Below, piece by piece: positions 34,356 to 42,757 of a DNA stretch of 52,908 nucleotides. Below the pieces are notes generated by a model. It was not told the DNA's origin. It made no database searches and saw only the letters and a list, made by a program, of their open reading frames with translations. Origin of the DNA: Candidatus Rubneribacter avistercoris (GTDB lineage: Bacteria; Actinomycetota; Coriobacteriia; Coriobacteriales; Eggerthellaceae); NCBI GenBank assembly GCA_019115845.1, contig DXCU01000023.1, positions 1 to 52,908 on the forward strand, in the 5' to 3' direction. Both the position numbers and the translations under genes were made by a program. The first letter of the stretch is position 1. Each line of letters opens with the position of its first letter.

Positions 34356-35858
34356 TCAGCAGTCGTTCGACAGTGCTATCTCCTCGTCTATCATATCGAG
34401 AATCTCCTCGCGCGACCCCACTCCCAGTTTTCGGTAGATATGGCGCACATGGGTCTTCGTCGTCTCGGGAGAGACGACAAGCTCGTCGCTTATTTCGGTC
34501 CTCGACATTCCCTTGGCCAGATACGCAAGAATCTCCCTTTCCTTGAGCGTAAGATCGCACTGCGACGCAATGCGATCGCAGCAATACGCTATCTGTCGCT
34601 CGCTTCTATGCCTGTCGATCACACGCTCCATCCCCCATCCTTCGACGAAATTGTTGCGATTCGAAAGGAACAGGGCGCTCACGAGCAAAAGGAGCTCCAC
34701 GGAAAGCACAAGCGCGAACGCTTCCTCCCCGAACGCCGCCACCGGCCGACCGAGAACGGCGTAACCCGCAAGATACCCGAAAAAACGGCCAAGCGTCCAC
34801 ACCCCAACGTTCAAGGAGACGGTCCAGAGGGGAGACAGGCTCCGCGTGCGAATCAGGTGGGCGTAAAGCCCCCACACCAAAAGCTCGATGAACCGGTACC
34901 CCGCAACGAAGAGCATGTAGCCTTCGGGGGACAGCGTTCCCGAATACAACATGAGCGCAAGCCCCGCAGCCGCCACGAGAAACCCGGCTTTGTAGATGAG
35001 GTCGTTAAAATTCACCTTGAGATACGCCATGCATGCAAGCAGCCCGAAGGCGGCGCAGGCATAGGAAGCCAGTCCGTAATCGGACCAGTACGATCCAAAT
35101 TCAAACACCGCGGAAACCGCTCCGAACGAACCTGTCCAGACGATCGTCGTGATGGTGAGCTTCCACGGAATGCGAACCGAATCCGCCGACACGACAGACG
35201 ACGACTCCGACATCGCGCCCCCTTCGAGAGCCGCCCGCTTTCGTGACACCGCCCTCAGCGAAAACGCACAAACCACTGCAAGCAGCACAAGCGCGATCTG
35301 GGAAACCAGCACGGGAGCCGATGCGAGGACGAAAGCCGCAGCAGCGCTCGCAACGGTCGCGATCGCTCCGCACAAAAGCGTCTTATGGGCCCCTATCATC
35401 CCAAACGACATCCCGCATTCCAAACACAGCAGCGCAATGCCAATGCCGCCAAAGAGCGATCTTGCCGCCACAAGCCCGATCAGGACAACCGGATCGTCAA
35501 AACCGATCTGGAACACCGCAAGCGCAAGAAAGGAGGCGAGCGCAAGCGAGGTGCTCACAACGTACGGAGAGAACCCGCGGGGAATTCGCTTCCCATGCAG
35601 ACGATAGGCGACGGCAAACGCAAGCAACGTCGACCCGAGAAAGGCGAAGAGGGAGAGCCTGTCGAACAAGACAAAGAAAAGCGGCACACCCTGCCCGGCC
35701 AACGACTCCTGAAAACGAGCGGCCGAGTTCGACAGGAGCCATGGCCACAGCCAGAACACGCAGAAGCTGACCCAGAGGGCCGTATCCTCCGCAGCGGTTT
35801 CAGCTATCGACCGCGCAAGCCGACCGACCCTCGTCTTCGTGCGACCACCGTCTTGCAT
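34356..35858 (-). CDS. LuxR-type regulator with polytopic membrane domain
   Basis: 500 residues. Around twelve hydrophobic segments from residue 30 to about 410 are followed by a LuxR helix-turn-helix (LTLKEREILAYLAKGMS, PETTKTHVRHIYRKLGVGSREEIL). Slightly longer than its paralogues because of a polar loop near residues 205-230. It is divergent from the flavoprotein gene at 36.1 kb across a 262-bp gap. In that gap I see a possible TTGAAC (36020) and CATATT (36044) pair 18 bp apart, and a small CACCC/GGGTG hairpin, but no strong operator. Confidence 0.87.
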   Translation of the reverse strand: MQDGGRTKTRVGRLARSIAETAAEDTALWVSFCVFWLWPWLLSNSAARFQESLAGQGVPLFFVLFDRLSLFAFLGSTLLAFAVAYRLHGKRIPRGFSPYVVSTSLALASFLALAVFQIGFDDPVVLIGLVAARSLFGGIGIALLCLECGMSFGMIGAHKTLLCGAIATVASAAAAFVLASAPVLVSQIALVLLAVVCAFSLRAVSRKRAALEGGAMSESSSVVSADSVRIPWKLTITTIVWTGSFGAVSAVFEFGSYWSDYGLASYACAAFGLLACMAYLKVNFNDLIYKAGFLVAAAGLALMLYSGTLSPEGYMLFVAGYRFIELLVWGLYAHLIRTRSLSPLWTVSLNVGVWTLGRFFGYLAGYAVLGRPVAAFGEEAFALVLSVELLLLVSALFLSNRNNFVEGWGMERVIDRHRSERQIAYCCDRIASQCDLTLKEREILAYLAKGMSRTEISDELVVSPETTKTHVRHIYRKLGVGSREEILDMIDEEIALSNDC

Positions 35859-36120
35859 CCTCGCCCCTTCCCCGAAACGCCACGACGAACCGCCAACCCC
35901 TTGATTTGCCGGGAAACAAGCTTGTCACCCGGTGCGGGTGAGAGGGGAAGTCCAAAAATCCCCCACCCCTAGTGACCTTTTGACCTGCGGAAATAGATTT
36001 CACTCGCAGCAAATAGCCATTGAACTCAACCGCTATTGTATGCCATATTCAAAACGTCGAATCAATCCCGATTCGACAAAGATCGCAAGCAAGGGAACAT
36101 GAGGGAACAGGAGGAGGATC

Positions 36121-37707
36121 ATGCCCGAAAAACCCATCACTCGACGCGCGTTCCTGGAGTTCGGAGGCGCCGCAGCATTGACGGCCGGAGCGATAGGCCT
36201 GACAGGATGCTCGCCCCAAGGGCAGGAAGCCGATGAGGCTCGTTCGGCGGCAACCGCTGCGAGCGAGAACGTCTCATGGGACAAGGAGGCCGACGTTGTG
36301 ATCGTCGGGTTCGGCGGCGCCGGAGGGGCAGCGGCCATCGAGGCGAAACGGGCGGGCGCCGAAGTCGTTGTTTTGGAGGAGCTCGATCACCCCGGAGGAT
36401 CGACTGCGGCATGCGGCGGATCGATCCTCATGGCGGACACTCCGCTGCAGAAGAAGTTCGGGCTAAAGGACAGCGTGGAGGCCTTCTACGATTACATGCG
36501 TGCCGCCGGCGGCGCAGCGGCCAACCAGGAGGCGCTCAAGGTTCTCTGCGATTTCTCGCCGCAACTCTACGACTGGTGCGTCGGATGCGGCATGGATTTC
36601 GAAGGCGGCGAGCTGTATCCCGGCCCCCACATCAACAGCTTCAACAAGAAAGGCTACACGCTGTTCTACACCGGCAACGAGCAAGCGCGCGCCTTCGCCG
36701 AGATCACCCCGCCCGTTCCCCGTGGCCACTCCTCGCTGCCCAACTCATCGGGCGCAGACGTCTTCTCCGCCCTTCAATCAACCGCTGACGCCTTAGGCGT
36801 CGAGGTGCTCACGGAGACCGCCGGAAAGCGCCTCGTGACGGACGCCGAGGGGCGCGTTGTGGGCGTGTCGGCAGAGGGAAAGGACGGCGAAATCGCCATC
36901 CGCGCACGCAAGGCCGTTGTCCTGACTGCCGGAGGATTCGCCGACAACGAGAGCATGATGGCCGAGCATTACCCGCACACCAACAGGCATGGCCAATCCC
37001 TCATCTCGGCAGGCAACGAGAACGGATCGGGCATCCTCATGGGGCAGGCCGTCGGCGCCGCCACACGCGGGATGGGATGCTTTCAGATAGGCAAGCCGCT
37101 ATCCACGATGAGCGACGCCCTCCCGCGCGGAGTGCTCGTGGACGGGCACGGACGCCGTATCGTCGCCGAGGACGAGTACAACACGTTCGTCGGGAGGGCC
37201 ATCATGGCAGCGTCGACCGAGCGCTGCTTCCTCATCCTTGACGACCGAACCGAAACGGAGGGAGGCGCCGCGAAGATACTCGGGGAGCCGGTTGCCACGT
37301 GCAACTCCATTGACGAGGTGGCAGCAGCCGTGGGCGCCAACCCGGCCGTGATGGGCGCAACGATCGCCTTCTACAACGAGTCCGCATCCCTAGGGGAGGA
37401 TCGCGAGTTCGGCAAAGACCCGCAATTCCTCGTCCCGCTCGAGCAGGGTCCCTACCACGTGCACGCATGCGGTTCGGAGGCATGCGTGATCGGCACATGC
37501 GGCGGCCTCAAGATAGACACCGACGCGCACGTGCTCGACCGCGACGGCAACGTCATCCCAGGCCTGTACGCCGCAGGGAGAAACTCGGGCAGCATCTTCG
37601 GTTGGTACATGGGAAGCGGGGCGTCAGTCGCCGACGTCCTCACTTTCGGCATCATCGCCGGAAGGAACGCCGCCGCCGAGTCCGGCAGCGAGGAAACGGC
37701 CGCCTAA
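36121..37707 (+). CDS. Tat-exported lipoprotein flavoprotein reductase/dehydrogenase
   Basis: 528 residues with a Tat motif (TRRAFLEF, 7-14) and a lipobox at Cys30 (LTGC). The FAD motif VVIVGFGGAGGAAAIEAKRAG is near residue 60, followed by GGSTAACGG; the C-terminal end has VIPGLYAAGRNSG and GSGASVADVLTFGIIAGR. The FAD loop GFGGAGGAAAIEA and the GGSTAACGG segment resemble the 3-ketosteroid dehydrogenase/fumarate reductase group, so a ketone, steroid or enoate substrate is possible; none can be assigned. GGAGG stands 5 bp before the ATG. Its likely regulator is the divergent LuxR gene. Confidence 0.9.
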   Translation: MPEKPITRRAFLEFGGAAALTAGAIGLTGCSPQGQEADEARSAATAASENVSWDKEADVVIVGFGGAGGAAAIEAKRAGAEVVVLEELDHPGGSTAACGGSILMADTPLQKKFGLKDSVEAFYDYMRAAGGAAANQEALKVLCDFSPQLYDWCVGCGMDFEGGELYPGPHINSFNKKGYTLFYTGNEQARAFAEITPPVPRGHSSLPNSSGADVFSALQSTADALGVEVLTETAGKRLVTDAEGRVVGVSAEGKDGEIAIRARKAVVLTAGGFADNESMMAEHYPHTNRHGQSLISAGNENGSGILMGQAVGAATRGMGCFQIGKPLSTMSDALPRGVLVDGHGRRIVAEDEYNTFVGRAIMAASTERCFLILDDRTETEGGAAKILGEPVATCNSIDEVAAAVGANPAVMGATIAFYNESASLGEDREFGKDPQFLVPLEQGPYHVHACGSEACVIGTCGGLKIDTDAHVLDRDGNVIPGLYAAGRNSGSIFGWYMGSGASVADVLTFGIIAGRNAAAESGSEETAA

Positions 37708-37770
37708 CCCTGCACGAAGCGGAAACCTCGCACCTTGCGCTTTGCGTCGCCTTGCGCTCACGCGCCACGC

Positions 37771-38295
37771 CTAGGTCGGCTCCCCTATGCCGAGCCGCCT
37801 CAGATCGGCTGCGAAGCGTTCGGACGCAAGGCCCAAGCCCTCGAAGCCCGCCGCGCGGCCGGGCAGCTCGTCGTTGGCGAAGCAGCACAGATCGGGTTGG
37901 AAGGAGCTCTCGGGGTCGACGCGCGCCGGCCCCGAGAGCAGCTGATCCGCAAGCACGTTGAGAAACGCCACCGGTCGCCGCCCGTGGGTGCGCGTGACCT
38001 CGGGGGCTCCGGCGAAAAACAAGTACGCGTCCGCCGCAGGCCCGCCCACGCCCGCCTGCGCAAGCGCCGCGCGCATCGACGCGACCGCAACACCCTCCCA
38101 GCCCGCCCAGTCGCCCGGCTGCATGCATGCCGCCGCAAGAAAGCGGTTGCTCGCGTTCACCGCCAGCAGCACGTCGCACCCGTCGAGCCGCACGCGATGC
38201 GCCTCCCAGCAAAACAGCGGGTCGTCCGCCTCGCCGTAGGGCGGGCGCGGCAGCCGCAAGAACCGCTGCAACGGTATGGTGACGCCCAGCTGCAC
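37771..38295 (-). CDS. DUF6933-like protein
   Basis: A 174-residue cytoplasmic protein. The segment HRVRLDGCDVLLAVNASNRFLAAACM resembles DUF6933, a family of unknown function whose members carry a similar strand pattern and a Val-Asn-x-Ser-Asn-Arg motif. GTG 38295 was chosen because AAGGAGGGGG stands just upstream; the longer ATG frame lacks this and is Arg-rich antisense sequence. No operon partner. It is convergent with the flavoprotein gene, 63 bp apart. Confidence 0.72.
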   Translation of the reverse strand: MQLGVTIPLQRFLRLPRPPYGEADDPLFCWEAHRVRLDGCDVLLAVNASNRFLAAACMQPGDWAGWEGVAVASMRAALAQAGVGGPAADAYLFFAGAPEVTRTHGRRPVAFLNVLADQLLSGPARVDPESSFQPDLCCFANDELPGRAAGFEGLGLASERFAADLRRLGIGEPT

Positions 38296-38475
38296 AGCCC
38301 CCTCCTTCTCCGGTCGCCTTCTCGCTGCGCACAGTATACCCGGACGCGCGCGTGCGCGCAGGCAAGAAGACGTCCGTTCGCCCCGCCCGCGCTCGCCGGC
38401 GTCGGGCCGCCTCCCCGCCAACACCCGCGAAGCCGGCTCGCCACACGCGCCCCGCCCCCGCCGAACCCCTCGCCC

Positions 38476-38504
38476 TTGCCTTCCGGCACCGCGCATGCTA
38501 TGCT
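38476..38504 (+). promoter_or_regulatory. Promoter of the ABC-F gene
   Basis: TTGCCT (38476-38481), exactly 17 bp, then TATGCT (38499-38504). Start of transcription would be near 38511, leaving a leader of about 235 nt before the ABC-F start codon. Confidence 0.6.
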
Positions 38505-38569
38505 CTCGCGCGGAACCAACCCGCAGGCGCCCCTATGCCAAGCGCCCGCCGACGACAGGAGCGCGATAC

Positions 38570-38581
38570 ATGAAGTTCTAG
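38570..38581 (+). CDS. Three-codon leader ORF (MKF) in the ABC-F leader
   Basis: ATG AAG TTC TAG is preceded by AGGAG at an 8-bp spacing, inside the untranslated leader of the ABC-F gene. Antibiotic-resistance ABC-F genes are often controlled by short translated leader peptides. A CGGACCG/CGGTCCG hairpin (38668-38683) lies between it and the main start. Translation of this ORF is an inference from the ribosome-binding site and position. I see nothing else coding in 38296-38744. Confidence 0.4.
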   Translation: MKF

Positions 38582-38744
38582 CGATGCCGCCCATCCGACA
38601 CGTCCGCTGCGCCCACGCGGCGCGGCCGTGCGCGGACCTGCATCGCAGCTTCATGCCTCTGGCCCACCGGACCGCCCGGTCCGCCCTCCCCGCGAACCCC
38701 TGCGACCCGCCCGCGCACGGCCTCTTGCCATCAGGAGGTCATCT

Positions 38745-40220
38745 ATGGTTCTCACCCTTCGCAACATCGCCTACACCTACCCCGCATCGCCCGAGCCGGC
38801 CCTTCGCAACGTCTCCGCCACCTTCGCCGTCGGCTGGTGCGGCATCGTCGGCGACAACGGATGCGGCAAAAGCACGCTCGCCCGCATTGCCTGCGGACTG
38901 CTGGCACCCGACGCCGGCGAGGCGTTTCCACACCTCGCAAGCGCCTACTGCCCCCAAAGCGCCGCCGAACCGCCCGCCCTGCTGGAGGACTTCGCCTGCG
39001 ACTTCTCGCGCGAGGCCGTCCTTTTGCGCGCAAGCCTGGGCATCGAGGACGACATGCCCTGGCGCTTTAACGCCCTGAGCTTCGGCGAGCGGAAGAAGAT
39101 CCAGGTGGCCGTCGCCCTTTGGCAAAGCCCCGACGTGCTGGTGCTCGACGAGCCCACGAACCACGTGGACGCCCCTTGCCGGGTTCAGCTCACGCACGCG
39201 CTGCAAAAGTTCCCCGGCATAGGGCTGCTCATCTCCCACGACCGCGAGCTGCTGAACAGCCTGGCAAGCAGCTGCCTCATGCACGAGGACGGCGCCTGGG
39301 TGCAGCGGCCGGGCGCCTACGACCAGGCGCGCGCCCAAAGCGAGCGCGAGCAGGCAGAGGCCCTGTCCCGGAAGGCGGCCGCCAAGCGGGAGGCGGCCCG
39401 CCTTGCCGCCGAGGCCGACGCGCGGGCGCACCAGGCCGCGCGGACGGCGACGCGCCTGAGCGCCCGCCATCTGGACAAGCACGACAGCGACGGAAGGGCC
39501 AAACGACGCCTGGCCGTGTTCACCGGGCAAGACGGCAAGGCGGGCGCGCTCGCGTCCGCCATGGAGGCCCGCGCCGCCCGCGCGCGGCAAAAGGAGCGGC
39601 AGATCCGCGTGGCCAAGCGTTACGACGGGTCCCTTTGGCTGGACGCGAAGCCCCATCCCCGGCCGACGCTCTTGTTCATGGACGCGCATGCCGTGCCATG
39701 CGGACAGGGAACGCTCTTTCTGCCCACGCTGGCGGTGGGCAGGACCGACCACATCGGCATAGCGGGACCAAACGGCGCGGGCAAATCAACGCTCGTCCGC
39801 CATCTTCTGGAGCGCCTTCCGGACGACATCCCCGCGCTCGTGGTGCCGCAGGAGGTGCCGCCCAAAGCCGCGCGCGAGGCGATCGAGCGCTTGCGCGCGG
39901 CCGACGAGGCCCGCAAGGGACGCATTCTGTCGGTTGTCGCGCAGCTCAACTCGGACGCCGAGCGCATCCTGTCCGGCGAGAACGTGAGCCCGGGAGAGCT
40001 GCGCAAGCTCATGGTGGCCGAAGGCGTGCTGGACGGACCGGCGCTCATCGTGATGGACGAGCCCACCAACCACCTGGACCTTCACTCCGCCGAGGCGCTG
40101 GAGCGGGCGTTGGCGGCCTACCCCGGCGCACTCGTCGTGGTCTCCCACGACCGGGATTTCCTCGCCGCTTGCACAGGCATCCGCTGGGATGTCGGAGGCG
40201 GCCGCGTCGAGGTTCGATGA
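38745..40220 (+). CDS. ABC-F family ATPase (possible ribosome-protection protein)
   Basis: 491 residues with two ABC domains and no membrane segments. Domain 1: Walker A GDNGCGKST, signature LSFGERKK, Walker B VLVLDEPTNHVD. Domain 2: Walker A GPNGAGKST, Walker B LIVMDEPTNHLD; its signature appears as VSPGELRK. The inter-domain linker (about residues 200-290) is a long charged Ala/Arg helix, as in ABC-F proteins that reach into the ribosome. Antibiotic resistance is possible but not shown; a housekeeping translation factor is the alternative. AGGAGG stands 7-8 bp before the ATG. The long leader with a mini-ORF favours induced expression. Confidence 0.88.
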   Translation: MVLTLRNIAYTYPASPEPALRNVSATFAVGWCGIVGDNGCGKSTLARIACGLLAPDAGEAFPHLASAYCPQSAAEPPALLEDFACDFSREAVLLRASLGIEDDMPWRFNALSFGERKKIQVAVALWQSPDVLVLDEPTNHVDAPCRVQLTHALQKFPGIGLLISHDRELLNSLASSCLMHEDGAWVQRPGAYDQARAQSEREQAEALSRKAAAKREAARLAAEADARAHQAARTATRLSARHLDKHDSDGRAKRRLAVFTGQDGKAGALASAMEARAARARQKERQIRVAKRYDGSLWLDAKPHPRPTLLFMDAHAVPCGQGTLFLPTLAVGRTDHIGIAGPNGAGKSTLVRHLLERLPDDIPALVVPQEVPPKAAREAIERLRAADEARKGRILSVVAQLNSDAERILSGENVSPGELRKLMVAEGVLDGPALIVMDEPTNHLDLHSAEALERALAAYPGALVVVSHDRDFLAACTGIRWDVGGGRVEVR

Positions 40221-40224
40221 GGCA

Positions 40225-40301
40225 GCTCTCTGCCAAACCACCGTCGACACGGGCAAGCCACCGCTTGCAGGGTCCGTGTCAACGGCGGCTTAGCGGAGAG
40301 C
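40225..40301. repeat. Dyad repeat element, family 2, copy B
   Basis: 77 bp starting 5 bp after the ABC-F stop. The 28-bp arms (40225-40252 and 40274-40301, GCTCTC at the tips) match at 23 of 28 positions, all differences being transitions. Sequence and layout match copy A at 32444-32515. It may also serve as the transcription terminator of the ABC-F gene. Confidence 0.72.
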
Positions 40302-40458
40302 AGGGCGAAGACGGGACGGGACGGCCCGCACATGCTCCCGCTGGACCCCGGCCCGCGTCGCCTCCCGCCTCCGCATAACCGCCCCCGGCCCCAAGCGCTT
40401 GACGCGAGAACGCGCATGGGGTAGGTTGCGATGCGGCCGATTGAGAAAGAGGAAGCGC

Positions 40459-42111
40459 ATGGAAATCGAGGAAACGCGAACGTTCGACGTGCTCGTGGTG
40501 GGAGGCGGCATCGCCGGCACCACGGCGGCCCTGCATGCAGCGCGATCAGGCGCGCGAACGGCGCTCGCATGCGCCGGCGCACTGTTCTCGGGCTCAAGCT
40601 TCTACCCCGGCACGTGGGGTTTGGGGCTTGTGGGTCCGGAATCGCCCGACGACGAGGACGATCTTGTCCGCGCGATACTCGATGTCGGCTGCGGCGTGGC
40701 CGACCCCGGCCTCGTCTCGACGTTCGTGCGGGACATCCCCGCCGCCATCGACGGGCTTGAGAAGATCGGCGTGCGCCTCCTGCACCCGGACCGCCCCGAC
40801 GAGCGGGAGTTCGTGCCCTGCTTCGACCGCAAGCACCGGCTTTGGCGCGGCATCGTGCGCGAAAGCTACGAGGAGGCGGCAGGACGCGAGCTTGCGCGCC
40901 TCGGCGTGGAGGTGCTGCCCGGACGCGAGCTTGTCGACCTCGTGGAACAGGACGGCGCCGTTGCGGGCGCGGTGCTGGCCGCACGCGACAAGGGGCGTTT
41001 CGAGCTGATGGGAAGCAAGGCGACGGTGCTCGCCACAGGCGGGTTCGGGGGCCTGTTCGAGCGGCGGCTCACCGCCAACGACGTGGCGGGCGGCGCGCAC
41101 GCGGTGGCGCTCGCGCACGGATGCGCGCTCGTCAACCTCGAGTTCATGCAGATGATGCCGGGCCTTGTGAGTCCCGTGAACGGCATCGTGTTCAACGAGA
41201 AGACGTTTCGCCACGTCGATCTGCGCAACCCGGACGGCACGGATCCTTTCGCGGGCCGACCCGACGTCCAGGCGCTTCTCGAGGAACGCTCGGGCCACGG
41301 CCCCTTCACCGCACGGCTCTCGTCGCGCGCGGTCGACCTCGCCATGGACGCCGCGCGACCGGAGGGGCTTGTCGTGCGCTACCGCACCGGAGGCGGAAAG
41401 CTTCCCGAGTTCGTGCGCACCTACTTCGACTGGCTTGAGGAGGCGGCGGGCGTGCGACCCTCCGACGAGCTGCGCATCGCGCCGTACGCCCATGCGGCCA
41501 ACGGCGGCATCCTCATCGACTCTGACGGATCCTGCGGCGTGCCGGGCCTGTTCGCCTGCGGCGAGGCCACAGGCGGCATGCACGGAGCCGACCGCATAGG
41601 CGGCCTTTCGAGTGCGAACGGCCTCGTGTTCGGCGGGCGCGCCGGACGCGCGGCGGCAACCTGGGCGCAAGGGCGCGGCGACAGAGGGGACGGCGCCTCG
41701 CTCTCTGCGGACATCCCCGCAACCGCGCTGCCCGACGCCCCCGCGATCGCGCGCGAGCTGCGCCACATCATGACGGAGTCGTGCATGATCGTCCGCACGG
41801 CAGACGGGCTAGAACAAGCCCTCGCCGCCCTGCGGCGGCTCTCCGACCGCGCGAAAGACGAAGCGCGCGCCACAAAGGACGCGACGGCGGCTGCCAACGC
41901 CTCCCTCGTGCGTCGGCAGCTCGCGCTGGCCGAGGCTTTCGCCGCAACCGCCCTCGCGCGCACGGAAAGCCGCGGCGCGCACTTCCGCGCCGACTTCCCC
42001 GTCGCAGATCCCGCCCAGGCCCGCCCGCTGCGCGTCGAGCTGGACGCCGAGGGCCGCCCCCGGGCGCTCCCGCTGCCCGCGGATCCCGCCGAGGCGCCTG
42101 AGAGGCGCTAG
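40459..42111 (+). CDS. Cytoplasmic FAD-dependent oxidoreductase (NadB/fumarate reductase flavoprotein superfamily)
   Basis: 550 residues with no signal peptide. The FAD fold starts at once (FDVLVVGGGIAGTTAALHAARSG, about residues 9-31), with the flavin-covering GSKATVLATGGFGGLFERR and the C-terminal GGMHGADRIGGLSSANGLVFGGRAG, which resembles the NadB/succinate dehydrogenase flavoprotein end. The last about 120 residues form a helical cap as in these enzymes. L-aspartate oxidase or a soluble fumarate reductase are the leading options; no nadA or nadC is adjacent. GAGGAAGCGC precedes the ATG. Its TAG shares the four bases CTAG with the convergent rrf2 stop. Confidence 0.82.
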   Translation: MEIEETRTFDVLVVGGGIAGTTAALHAARSGARTALACAGALFSGSSFYPGTWGLGLVGPESPDDEDDLVRAILDVGCGVADPGLVSTFVRDIPAAIDGLEKIGVRLLHPDRPDEREFVPCFDRKHRLWRGIVRESYEEAAGRELARLGVEVLPGRELVDLVEQDGAVAGAVLAARDKGRFELMGSKATVLATGGFGGLFERRLTANDVAGGAHAVALAHGCALVNLEFMQMMPGLVSPVNGIVFNEKTFRHVDLRNPDGTDPFAGRPDVQALLEERSGHGPFTARLSSRAVDLAMDAARPEGLVVRYRTGGGKLPEFVRTYFDWLEEAAGVRPSDELRIAPYAHAANGGILIDSDGSCGVPGLFACGEATGGMHGADRIGGLSSANGLVFGGRAGRAAATWAQGRGDRGDGASLSADIPATALPDAPAIARELRHIMTESCMIVRTADGLEQALAALRRLSDRAKDEARATKDATAAANASLVRRQLALAEAFAATALARTESRGAHFRADFPVADPAQARPLRVELDAEGRPRALPLPADPAEAPERR

Positions 42112-42539
42112 CGGCCGACCTGGCCGGCATCGGCCGAGTCGGCCAGGTCGGCCAAGGTCGTTCCGTTCACATAACGTTCGATCACGTCGTCGAGTCCCGC
42201 CCAAAACCGCACGGTGCTGCAAAAGCCCTCGCGCGGGCACTCCTCGCCCTCCCCAAGCGCCAGGCACGCCACCGGCGCGGTCGTGCCCTCCACGGCCCGC
42301 AGCACATCGCCCGCCCTGATCGCCGACGGCTCGCATGCGAGCGCGTAACCGCCGCCTTTGCCGCGCACGCTGCGCAGAAGGCCCGCTTGCACAAGCGGTC
42401 GCGCCAACTGCTCGAGGTACTTGAGCGAAATGCCCTCGGCTTCCGACGCCTCGCGCAGCGACACCCGCCCGCCCTCGCCGCCTCGGGCGACGCGCACCAT
42501 GAGCCGCAGAGCGTAGCGCCCTTTCGTCGACACGAGCAT
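42108..42539 (-). CDS. Rrf2-family iron-sulfur regulator of the suf operon
   Basis: A 143-residue IscR/SufR-like repressor. The winged helix is N-terminal (MLVSTKGRYALRLMVRVA, EGISLKYLEQLARPLVQAG), and three Cys at 92, 101 and 107 form the likely Fe-S site (ACLALGEGEECPREGFC), spaced much as in IscR. It would sense cluster status and control the divergent suf genes, whose promoter carries a perfect dyad. Expressed from an extended -10 promoter about 125 bp upstream of the ATG. Confidence 0.88.
   Translation of the reverse strand: MLVSTKGRYALRLMVRVARGGEGGRVSLREASEAEGISLKYLEQLARPLVQAGLLRSVRGKGGGYALACEPSAIRAGDVLRAVEGTTAPVACLALGEGEECPREGFCSTVRFWAGLDDVIERYVNGTTLADLADSADAGQVGR
42113..42153. terminator. 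Perfect inverted repeat at the convergent gene ends
   Basis: GGCCGACCTGGCC (42113-42125) and GGCCAGGTCGGCC (42141-42153) are perfectly complementary. The repeat lies within the last codons of rrf2 and right after the flavoprotein stop, so it could terminate plus-strand transcription while being coding on the other strand. Confidence 0.5.
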
Positions 42540-42663
42540 TCGTCCGTCCTTTCCCTATCCTCCCGCGCATCCTGCGAAAAACAGCCGCCTTGCCGCCCGA
42601 AAGCGCGCCGGCGCCCCTCGAACGAGCCGCCCGGATGAGCGCGCCTCTGTGACGTTTCCCTAG

Positions 42664-42672
42664 ATTCTAGCA
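42664..42672 (-). promoter_or_regulatory. Extended -10 promoter of the Rrf2 gene
   Basis: On the minus strand TGCTAGAAT (42672-42664) has the TGnTAGAAT form. The RNA would start near 42657, leaving a leader of about 118 nt. The hexamer is part of CTAG-ATT-CTAG. Confidence 0.5.
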
Positions 42673-42690
42673 TCTTCGCCAGATTGCTCC

Positions 42691-42744
42691 TTGACAATCC
42701 AGCGCCTCGCCGTATTTTAATCCTATAAAAACTATAGGATTAAA
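42691..42744 (+). promoter_or_regulatory. suf promoter with Rrf2-type operator
   Basis: TTGACA (42691-42696) and TATTTT (42713-42718) are 16 bp apart. A perfect 12-bp inverted repeat, TTTAATCCTATA (42716-42727) and TATAGGATTAAA (42733-42744) around AAAAC, overlaps the -10 and the start site. AT-rich dyads at this position are typical operators, and the divergent Rrf2 protein is the obvious ligand. Confidence 0.8.
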
Positions 42745-42757
42745 GAAAGGCACGGAC

